Of a DNA stretch of 11,236 nucleotides, positions 5,979-11,236 are shown piece after piece; positions within the stretch are counted from its first letter, which is position 1; every line of letters starts with the position of its first letter. The notes beneath the pieces were generated by a model, which worked only from the letters and a program-made list of their open reading frames with translations, was not told the DNA's origin and did not search any database. The position numbers and the translations under genes are program-made. This stretch comes from Pseudomonadota bacterium (GTDB lineage Bacteria; Bdellovibrionota_C; UBA2361; OMII01). The stretch is from NCBI GenBank assembly GCA_027486155.1, contig JAIXPR010000301.1:1-11236 (forward strand). Reading direction: 5' to 3'.

Positions 5979-7145
5979 TTACTCGCCCACTACTTCAAGG
6001 TTCTTTCGCGCTACCTCAAGGTCGGGATCCAGCGCGAGCGCCGTTTTAAACTCCTGGCGCGCCTCGTCACGCTTCCCCATCCTTTGAAGAAGCACTCCGA
6101 GGTTGTTGTGTGCGTAGGCGTTGCTTCCATCGAGCGCGATGGCGTGACGGAGATTAGACTCCGCTGGCGTGGTTTCGCCAAGCTCTAGCTGAGCGCGGCC
6201 AAGCGCGCTCCATACCCTGGAGTTCTTCGGTTCGAGCGCGGAAGCTTTATTCAAGGTCGTGATCGCCTCGTGATATTGCTTATTCTCGATTAACAAGAGT
6301 CCCAGATTAACGTGGGCGATGAAATTATTCGGAGACATCTGAGCGACACGACGGAGTGATGATTCCGCAAGGCGGTTCTCATCAAGCTTTTCATATACCT
6401 CCGCAAGCGCCAGGTGCGCTCGCACATCGTCAGGCTTTATCTCCGCCGCTGACTGCAATGAACGACGGGCGTCCTCAAATTGCCCGAGCCGTGACTGCGC
6501 CATTCCGAGAAGATATTTAGACTCAAAGTGCTTTGGATCGAGCTCCGCCGCCCTTCGATACGATACGGCGGCCGCGTCGTAAAGTTGAATCTTCTCCTGG
6601 AGCACCCCAAGATTGAAATAGGTTAAGTGATTCGATGGATCGATCGCCGCCGCTTTTTGCAGGGTCGAGATCGCCTCTGGGACCTTCTGCTGCTTCTCCA
6701 AGATAACCGCGAGTCCCTGGAGCGCTGGGACGTTCCGCGGATTTTGCTCAAGTACCTTTTCGTACTGTTCTTTGGAGGCGGAAACCTCCCCTTTTTGGAG
6801 GAGAACTCCCGCGAGCCCCACACGGAACGTTTCGTCGTCTTTTAATTTAATAGCCTCACGAAGCTTTGCTTCAGCGCCGGTGAAATCACCCTTCCGTTGC
6901 AGGGCGAGTCCCATATTGAAATAGGCCTCCACCATCTGAGGACACAATTGAATAGCTTCTTGGTAGAGCGCTATCTCACCGTCGGACCCATCTCCGAGCT
7001 CAACGCCCTTTTTGACCAGCTCCACTGATTTCAAACACGGCTGCTCAGCGCGAGCGAGTGACGAGAGCACAACGACCACAAGAGAGATGATTCCTAGGTG
7101 AAGAGATCTTTTGCGCACCGTTTTGCCTTTACCCCACACGTTCAC
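5979..7145 (-). CDS. exported tetratricopeptide repeat protein
   Basis: A 388-residue protein made almost entirely of TPR units. The N-terminus is a Sec signal peptide: basic residues K6-R13, a hydrophobic core (LGIISLVVVVLSSL, 17-30) and a cleavage site ARA|E at 33/34. The nearby Cys37 is not in a lipobox, so it is probably soluble in the periplasm. About ten consecutive 34-residue TPRs follow from residue 41, with the usual W/Y-G-A-P pattern (for example AYFNMGLALQRKGDF, then a DPxN turn), ending in a partial helix. TPR arrays bind partner proteins; the partner here is unknown. The start is taken as GTG at 7145; a GTG at 7118 (residue 10) behind AAAGG is an alternative that keeps the signal peptide. 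It lies 34 bp after the aminotransferase and is probably cotranscribed. Confidence 0.88.
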   Translation of the reverse strand: MNVWGKGKTVRKRSLHLGIISLVVVVLSSLARAEQPCLKSVELVKKGVELGDGSDGEIALYQEAIQLCPQMVEAYFNMGLALQRKGDFTGAEAKLREAIKLKDDETFRVGLAGVLLQKGEVSASKEQYEKVLEQNPRNVPALQGLAVILEKQQKVPEAISTLQKAAAIDPSNHLTYFNLGVLQEKIQLYDAAAVSYRRAAELDPKHFESKYLLGMAQSRLGQFEDARRSLQSAAEIKPDDVRAHLALAEVYEKLDENRLAESSLRRVAQMSPNNFIAHVNLGLLLIENKQYHEAITTLNKASALEPKNSRVWSALGRAQLELGETTPAESNLRHAIALDGSNAYAHNNLGVLLQRMGKRDEARQEFKTALALDPDLEVARKNLEVVGE

Positions 7146-7179
7146 TTGATTGCATCCATGTCCTGGCGGAGAAACGCTT

Positions 7180-8466
7180 CTACACGCCGTGTATCTCGCT
7201 CAACGCCGCGACAACTTCACGCATGCGCTCCTCAGTAACGACCGCCGAGAATCGAACATATCCATCCCACGCGTCACCGAATACGACCCCCGGCGTCACC
7301 AAGACACCCGTTTTTCGTAACAGATCGTGAGCGACCCGAACAGAGGCGCTGGTGGCGACATCACTCTCCGGCACAAAGCTGAGCGGGTATTTCGCCCAAA
7401 GACAGGCACCCGCTTGGGGATCTTGCACCTCCCATCCTAATCTTCTCAGCCCCGTTGCCAGGACGCGGAGACGACGGTCGTACGCCATAACGGTCGGGCG
7501 CACCACATCATGCGCGGTGGTAAGCGCGACCGATGCGGCATACTGAAGCGGCAAAAACAAACCGTAATCTGAGTGAGATTTCCATCGCGCTACCGCTTGA
7601 ACGGTTTGTGTGTCTCCCATCAGAGCTCCAACTCGCCATCCCGGAACGTTGTACGCCTTTGAGAGGGAATACACCTCTACGCATCGAACTCCTCGCTCAC
7701 GTACTTTCAGAGCGCTGACGGCTGGTTGTCCCGAGAAGCACATCTCGCCGTACACGAAATCGTTGATGATCGCCGCGCCATATCGCCAACACACATCAGC
7801 GATAGCGAGCCACCACTCTTCGGATACGACCGTGCCCGCGGGATTTGAGGGGAAGTTTAACAACACCACACGAGCTCGGGATGAGGCGAGCGCTCGATCA
7901 AGAGATGCCGCGGCCTCGTTTGGATCGGTCACGCATTGCCACGGAAACACCACGCCACCGGCCAAGGTAACGGAGGAGACGTGCGCTGGATATGAGGGTG
8001 AGCTTACGACCACCGCGTCTCCAACGGTTATCAGACTCTTAATCGCGTGATAGGTGGCGTCTTTACTTCCAAGACACACACAGATCTCGGTTTCAGGGTT
8101 AAGGGTAATACCGAAGAGTGAGGAATACTTTAACGCGAACGCCTCGCGCAAACGTCGGACGCCACGAGACACAGCGTACCGATGATTTTGTGGTTTCGTC
8201 ACCGACTCTAGGAGCCGATCTAAAACCGCGCGAGGTGGGGTCAGATCGGGGTTTACCATCGAGAGGTCGAAAACGTGCTTACCCTCGACCAACATCTGAT
8301 GCTGAAGGGCTTTTAACGACCGGAGGTAGTCACGCCCGAACACCGATTCGCTACCTCCGTGCGGGGCGGTATGAGACGAGCTACCTTCAGCGAGGGTCCC
8401 TTCGGAGGTACCCGCGAGGCTATCTAACTCTGCGACCTCCGCTTGGGGGAGAATATTCGACGACAT
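7180..8466 (-). CDS. PLP-dependent class I/II aminotransferase
   Basis: A 428-residue fold-type I aminotransferase of the DapL/AlaC/MetC-like group. Motifs are complete: NHRYAVSRG (94-102), GSK at 133-135, the PYP-like SYP at 158-160, NFPSNPAG with N208, D236 and Y239 for PLP, SLSKAYNVPGWRVG (267-280) with the Schiff-base lysine K270 and phosphate-binding R278, and R405 in VRFS for the substrate carboxylate. The substrate cannot be decided by eye; alanine, methionine or LL-diaminopimelate are the usual choices for this group. The first 40 residues are a polar, low-complexity extension not needed for the fold. The ATG has no Shine-Dalgarno; a GATACT box at 8477-8482 on the minus strand would give a leader of only a few bases. 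The TPR gene follows closely. Confidence 0.88.
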   Translation of the reverse strand: MSSNILPQAEVAELDSLAGTSEGTLAEGSSSHTAPHGGSESVFGRDYLRSLKALQHQMLVEGKHVFDLSMVNPDLTPPRAVLDRLLESVTKPQNHRYAVSRGVRRLREAFALKYSSLFGITLNPETEICVCLGSKDATYHAIKSLITVGDAVVVSSPSYPAHVSSVTLAGGVVFPWQCVTDPNEAAASLDRALASSRARVVLLNFPSNPAGTVVSEEWWLAIADVCWRYGAAIINDFVYGEMCFSGQPAVSALKVRERGVRCVEVYSLSKAYNVPGWRVGALMGDTQTVQAVARWKSHSDYGLFLPLQYAASVALTTAHDVVRPTVMAYDRRLRVLATGLRRLGWEVQDPQAGACLWAKYPLSFVPESDVATSASVRVAHDLLRKTGVLVTPGVVFGDAWDGYVRFSAVVTEERMREVVAALSEIHGV

Positions 8467-8572
8467 TGGGGACTCAAGTATCTAGACCGGTGCACGCTCG
8501 GAGGGTGCGTGAGCACACAAACACCCCAGATGCATGCATACTACGGATAACAGCGAAAACAAAAGACCTTCG

Positions 8573-8589
8573 AGGGGGTTATACCCCCT
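8573..8589 (-). terminator. second hairpin of a tandem terminator
   Basis: AGGGGG/CCCCCT forms a perfect 6-bp stem with a 5-nt loop. On the minus strand it is followed after about ten bases by a T-rich stretch (TTTTGTTTT). It lies just downstream of the stronger terminator and may be a backup. The T-run is offset, so activity is uncertain. Confidence 0.35.
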
Positions 8590-8599
8590 TTCGATTAAC

Positions 8600-8618
8600 A
8601 AAAAACGCGCCGGGGCGC
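8600..8618 (-). terminator. intrinsic terminator of the SCP2 gene
   Basis: On the minus strand, 16 bases after the SCP2-gene stop, GCGC-CCCG-GCGC folds as a GC stem (8607-8618). It is followed, after one G, by six T residues (8600-8605 on plus read as AAAAAA). It separates the SCP2 transcript from the aminotransferase gene downstream. Confidence 0.6.
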
Positions 8619-8634
8619 CGAACGCTCAGAGATC

Positions 8635-9267
8635 TTATTGCTGGAAGCGGGGGGCGATGAGGTTAAAGAGGTACACGGCAGGCCCGATCTTCCCCTTAAC
8701 CTTAATCTTATCGGCCAACATGGCTACTTGCGGATTGAGGTCTCCTGAACGAACCGCCATAAGGTTCTGCTCTGTGAGCGAGATGATTGAATCCACGAGG
8801 GTTGCCTCTCCAGGATTCTCCACGTTGACCGTGAGAGCTCCGGCCGCTGGCACGACCGTTGGCTCTTCTCCCTTCCAATCAAAGATAAAACGTTCGCCAG
8901 AGCTACTGAGCTCTACGGCAAGAGTACAGGTGAGGTGCGGCTTTAAGCGGAGCTTCGCCCTGGACGCCCGACTTGGGAGCTCTTCGCACAGAACATCACG
9001 TCCATTCTGAATAACCTTACGGGTTACTGGCTGAACGTCCTGCTCCTCCTCATCATCAAGAAGGTCATCATCGCTCGGCTCCGCCTCAGCGGAGGCGCCC
9101 TTCGCCGGCTGGTTCGTCCAGGTCTCGTCATCGTCCTCCCCTTCTGCGGGAATGGATCGACGCGCCGGAGTCTCATCACTCGGATCTGTGGCCAAACGGG
9201 TTGGCTCCAAGGAGCTTTCCTCAGTGGAGATGTGTTCTTGTTGCTCGTCGTCTCTTCGATCCGGCAT
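8635..9267 (-). CDS. SCP2 sterol-binding-like domain protein with acidic N-terminus
   Basis: A 210-residue cytoplasmic protein. Residues 1 to about 85 are disordered and strongly acidic (for example EGEDDDETW at 42-50, PSDDDLLDDEEE at 64-75). Residues about 108-205 match the SCP2 fold, a small alpha/beta domain with a hydrophobic tunnel that carries lipids or acyl groups. Visible signatures are the strand RFIFDWKG (126-133), SLTEQNLMAVRSGDLNPQ (163-180) and the closing KIKVKGKIGPAVYLFNLI (187-204), which mirrors the LSDEDLLALASGKLNPQ...KLKIKG pattern of the family. The ATG follows AAGGAG with a 4-nt gap. It lies 93 bp downstream of mqnB on the same strand, possibly cotranscribed, and ends in a terminator. 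The ligand is unknown. Confidence 0.8.
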   Translation of the reverse strand: MPDRRDDEQQEHISTEESSLEPTRLATDPSDETPARRSIPAEGEDDDETWTNQPAKGASAEAEPSDDDLLDDEEEQDVQPVTRKVIQNGRDVLCEELPSRASRAKLRLKPHLTCTLAVELSSSGERFIFDWKGEEPTVVPAAGALTVNVENPGEATLVDSIISLTEQNLMAVRSGDLNPQVAMLADKIKVKGKIGPAVYLFNLIAPRFQQ

Positions 9268-9324
9268 GGGGCTCCTTACGTATCAGATTTGTCTAGCTTG
9301 CCTAGTATTGTTCCATTAAGCGAC

Positions 9325-9359
9325 CCTCGCGTCAAAACTCTTTCCCAAAGGGCGCGAGG
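9325..9359. other. inverted repeat between mqnB and the SCP2 gene
   Basis: CCTCGCG (9325-9331) and CGCGAGG (9353-9359) are perfectly complementary around a 21-nt loop that itself contains CCCAAAGGG (9344-9352). It begins one base after the mqnB stop on the minus strand. No T-run follows, so it is not a clear terminator; it could stabilise the mqnB 3' end or modulate read-through. Confidence 0.35.
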
Positions 9360-9360
9360 C

Positions 9361-10044
9361 TCATCGGGAAAGCTCCCCCATCACGCCCTCGAGGGCCCGA
9401 TCGAGGGCCGATACAGCCTCCGCTATCTTCCACGTCCCACGGTCTCGGGGGCCAACCAGGTCCGAAATAGCCCGAATTGAGAGGAACGGCACGCCCTGCA
9501 GAAGCGCGGCGTAGAACAGCGCGGCCCCCTCCATATTCGCCACCTGTGGCGAGTACCTCTCCTTGATCCAGGAGATCGAATGCGGCTCACTGAGAACACG
9601 ACTTAGAGTGACCGCCCGAACTCGGGGCACTCCGTTCAGAGCGGAGAGCTCCCAGGTGGGCGCCACGAGGAGCCGATCGATAAATGGCGCTTGATCCTTT
9701 GAGAGCAACTTCATCTCAAAGAGGTCAAGGAAGCTTCCATTGCTCTCCGCGCCGAGATCCCCAAACGCCTCCTCGGACACGACAACGACCGATCCGATAG
9801 GGAGATCGGCGACAAAACTTCCACCAATCCCCGCTTGAATAATTTGATCATAACCTCCCGTCGCTAGGGCTCGGGTCACATGGACCCCACACGCCACGGG
9901 CCCAACGCCAGACACCAAGAAATCGCACCACGTTCCGTTAATGAGCGTACCGGCCGTACCCATGCCCTCCGCGCGACGTCCTGTCTCCCGCTCAATGAGC
10001 GCGGCGATCTCAAACAAGGTGGAGGAAACAACGAGGGTTTTCAC
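9361..10044 (-). CDS. mqnB: futalosine hydrolase
   Basis: MqnB removes hypoxanthine from futalosine, a step in the futalosine route to menaquinone. It belongs to the nucleoside phosphorylase/hydrolase fold of MTA/SAH nucleosidases and is cytoplasmic. Starting at the GTG at 10044 gives 227 residues, the family's usual size: SGVGPV at 45-50, GIGGSF at 72-77, the ribose-binding NMEGAA at 170-175, RAISD at 191-195 with the likely catalytic acid D195, and GPRDRGTW at 198-205, which is characteristic of MqnB. Most MqnB proteins I know read ISN rather than ISD, so a related nucleosidase activity is possible. The frame stays open to a GTG at 10140, but the TATAAT box at 10120-10125 would start transcription inside that extension. 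No other mqn genes are in the window. Confidence 0.85.
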   Translation of the reverse strand: MKTLVVSSTLFEIAALIERETGRRAEGMGTAGTLINGTWCDFLVSGVGPVACGVHVTRALATGGYDQIIQAGIGGSFVADLPIGSVVVVSEEAFGDLGAESNGSFLDLFEMKLLSKDQAPFIDRLLVAPTWELSALNGVPRVRAVTLSRVLSEPHSISWIKERYSPQVANMEGAALFYAALLQGVPFLSIRAISDLVGPRDRGTWKIAEAVSALDRALEGVMGELSR

Positions 10045-10119
10045 ACAATTCTTTTCTACGGTTCGCTGAAAGCGCGGAACTCCGTCCAAACGCTCCACAA
10101 CTATTCTTAAACCGCTTCG

Positions 10120-10125
10120 ATTATA
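10120..10125 (-). promoter_or_regulatory. perfect TATAAT -10 box for mqnB
   Basis: TATAAT on the minus strand, predicting a start near 10113 and a leader of about 69 nt before the GTG at 10044. The -35 at the right distance (TTCCGT, 10143-10148) is poor, so an activator or another sigma contact may be needed. The box lies inside the longest possible reading frame and so argues for the shorter start. Confidence 0.45.
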
Positions 10126-10179
10126 GGCACACCGGCGCACTTACGGAACAGCCCGCGAGTGAGACGGAAATACCTTGAG

Positions 10180-10184
10180 AGGAG
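10180..10184 (+). promoter_or_regulatory. ribosome binding site of the glycine-zipper gene
   Basis: AGGAG within GAGAGGAGAA, 8 nt before the ATG at 10193. It fixes the start there rather than at the in-frame TTG at 10175, which overlaps the site. It is the strongest ribosome binding site in the window. Confidence 0.75.
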
Positions 10185-10192
10185 AACACCTT

Positions 10193-11185
10193 ATGAACAT
10201 TCAAACGATAATCGCCGCGCAACAGTCCAGCCACACGAACGCACATCAGCCGATGACCCGGCACGATAAGACCTCAAACCTCATCGGCTCCGCCCTTCCG
10301 ATGGGAATCCTGACAGGTCTTCAAGCGCTCAATTCGCCGGCGGCACTCGGCGCTCGAACCGGCACAACGATCGCCTCATCGACGCTACCCGCCGCGGGAG
10401 CCATAGGCTCGGCGGCAAGCTTTACGGGAGGAGTACTCGGCGCGCTCGATCTCGCGATGAACTGGGGCAAGTCATCTCCCGTAGCCGCGGCAAGTTCCGG
10501 GATGGCGCTCGGCGCCTCTGTCGGGACCCTCATCTTCCCTGGAGTGGGGACCGCCGTCGGAATCGGTGTCGGCGCGCTTGTGGGGGGACTCATCGGATGT
10601 ATCACCACCGGCAAGCACCAGGATCAGCAGGTTCGTGATTCCGTACGGGAGATGCTCGTGCAAGCCGGTGTGCTCAGCTCGGATTATCACCTTCAACTTC
10701 CTGATGGCTCTCTCTACGATATGGGAAAGGATGGTGGACCTCGAGAGGAATTCGGAGGACGTCGCCCGTATGAGGTCGACCTCTCAAATCCCCTCGCTCA
10801 GTACGCTATTGGCTGGATGGATCCGATCATCGCGCTTCTCGCGCCAGGCAACGATAAGGTGAGAAATGACTTCGTCGGGTACTTCGCCAACGCCATACTT
10901 CGCGACGCGAAGGACCTGAATGACGTACGAACAAACGTCCAATTTTTCCTCAGTAAATTTGGGCTATCCGATGAAACCCTCGCCAACTCGATCGTTCAGA
11001 TGGGGAACGCCGGAGCTATCGATCAACACACCGCGCAGGCATGGCTCGGCGGTATCCAACAACGGGTCGACACCACGTTCTCTGGAGATTTCGAACTTAC
11101 GACACGACCGCTATCAGAGGGAACCATTGAACAAATATCCGCCAATCCTCCTAGGGAGGCGAGGCAAAACCTTCTAGTAGTCTAA
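10193..11185 (+). CDS. unrecognised glycine-zipper protein
   Basis: A 330-residue protein I cannot assign to a family. Residues 1-30 are polar; 31-92 are small, hydrophobic and rich in Ala/Gly. A glycine zipper spans 103-135 with glycines at 103, 107, 111, then 119, 123, 127, 131 and 135, a GxxxG spacing that forms tightly packed membrane helices; a proline-glycine turn at 116-117 separates two hydrophobic segments, as in a hairpin. The C-terminal half (142-330) is soluble and mixed, with one further hydrophobic stretch IGWMDPIIALLAPG at 206-219. There is no signal peptide. Such patterns occur in bacteriocins, phage tail and secretion-system substrates and in small membrane-pore proteins, but no homologue is evident. 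It is expressed from a strong ribosome binding site, divergent from mqnB. Confidence 0.75.
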   Translation: MNIQTIIAAQQSSHTNAHQPMTRHDKTSNLIGSALPMGILTGLQALNSPAALGARTGTTIASSTLPAAGAIGSAASFTGGVLGALDLAMNWGKSSPVAAASSGMALGASVGTLIFPGVGTAVGIGVGALVGGLIGCITTGKHQDQQVRDSVREMLVQAGVLSSDYHLQLPDGSLYDMGKDGGPREEFGGRRPYEVDLSNPLAQYAIGWMDPIIALLAPGNDKVRNDFVGYFANAILRDAKDLNDVRTNVQFFLSKFGLSDETLANSIVQMGNAGAIDQHTAQAWLGGIQQRVDTTFSGDFELTTRPLSEGTIEQISANPPREARQNLLVV

Positions 11186-11199
11186 TTGTGGCCTCGACG

Positions 11200-11235
11200 C
11201 GTGAACGTGCTCGTGATCGTAAACGTGAACGTACC
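11200..11235. repeat. degenerate CGTGNN hexanucleotide repeat, at window edge
   Basis: Six consecutive 6-nt units begin with CGT: CGTGAA, CGTGCT, CGTGAT, CGTAAA, CGTGAA, CGTACC. They start 14 bases after the stop of the glycine-zipper gene and may continue past the window. The first four bases of the unit are nearly fixed and the last two vary, as in the CGTG-rich intergenic tracts I recall in some deltaproteobacterial genomes. Confidence 0.65.
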
Positions 11236-11236
11236 C

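Noticed and set aside
8530..8539. ATGCATGCAT palindrome
   Set aside because: A 10-bp alternating palindrome is short and not placed relative to a promoter; it is easily chance.
9325..9359. Inverted repeat as the mqnB terminator
   Set aside because: The loop is 21 nt and no T-run follows on the minus strand, so it is listed only as an inverted repeat.
10045..10140. Longer mqnB from a GTG at 10140
   Set aside because: It exceeds the family length, has no homology in the added 32 residues, and would contain its own TATAAT box.
1..11236. CRISPR array, restriction-modification or toxin-antitoxin system
   Set aside because: No direct repeat-spacer pattern, no restriction nuclease and no small paired toxin-antitoxin genes are visible; the methyltransferase-like gene stands alone.

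Overview
The window carries ten genes on both strands at middling GC. It is ordinary bacterial chromosome: there is no phage, plasmid, transposase, integrase, CRISPR, rRNA or tRNA signal. The gene set suggests a Gram-negative, deltaproteobacteria-grade organism (Desulfobacterota, Myxococcota, Bdellovibrionota or a relative). It combines a DUF1844 protein, a long HflX with the N-terminal extension, a PhnP-like MBL hydrolase, an exported TPR protein and futalosine hydrolase, which implies menaquinone made by the futalosine route. The placement rests on family knowledge alone and is tentative.

Left part (1-4365): the start of a DUF1844 gene leaves the window on the minus strand. It is divergent from a PhnP-like metallo-beta-lactamase-fold hydrolase (plus strand). 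That gene converges on hflX (minus strand) and the two coding regions overlap by 20 bp. Upstream of hflX lies a roughly 140 bp non-coding element built from three copies of an 18-nt motif and several perfect hairpins. Next comes a protein with the layout of a beta-class DNA methyltransferase whose catalytic SPPY motif has become CPNQ.

Middle (4366-4842): a 477 bp intergenic region without a recognisable gene holds a perfect 17-bp palindrome, a perfect 8-bp hairpin, nested GC-rich inverted repeats, and a promoter whose predicted start site falls on the A of the next ATG, suggesting a leaderless mRNA. That gene is a DUF2071-DCC thioredoxin-like fusion. It converges on an exported ten-repeat TPR protein, which lies 34 bp behind a class I/II aminotransferase and is probably cotranscribed with it.

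Right part (8467-11236): two hairpins, the nearer followed by a T6 run on the minus strand, end the transcript of an SCP2-fold protein with an acidic disordered N-terminus. Upstream of that gene is mqnB (futalosine hydrolase), with a perfect TATAAT box. Divergent from mqnB is an unrecognised 330-residue glycine-zipper protein with a strong ribosome binding site. It is followed by a degenerate CGTGNN hexanucleotide repeat that runs to the window edge.

The genes do not form one obvious pathway. I see no clear multi-gene defence or biosynthetic system. The most unusual items are the palindromic repeat element, the catalytically degenerate methyltransferase-like protein, the orphan glycine-zipper protein and the leaderless-type promoters.
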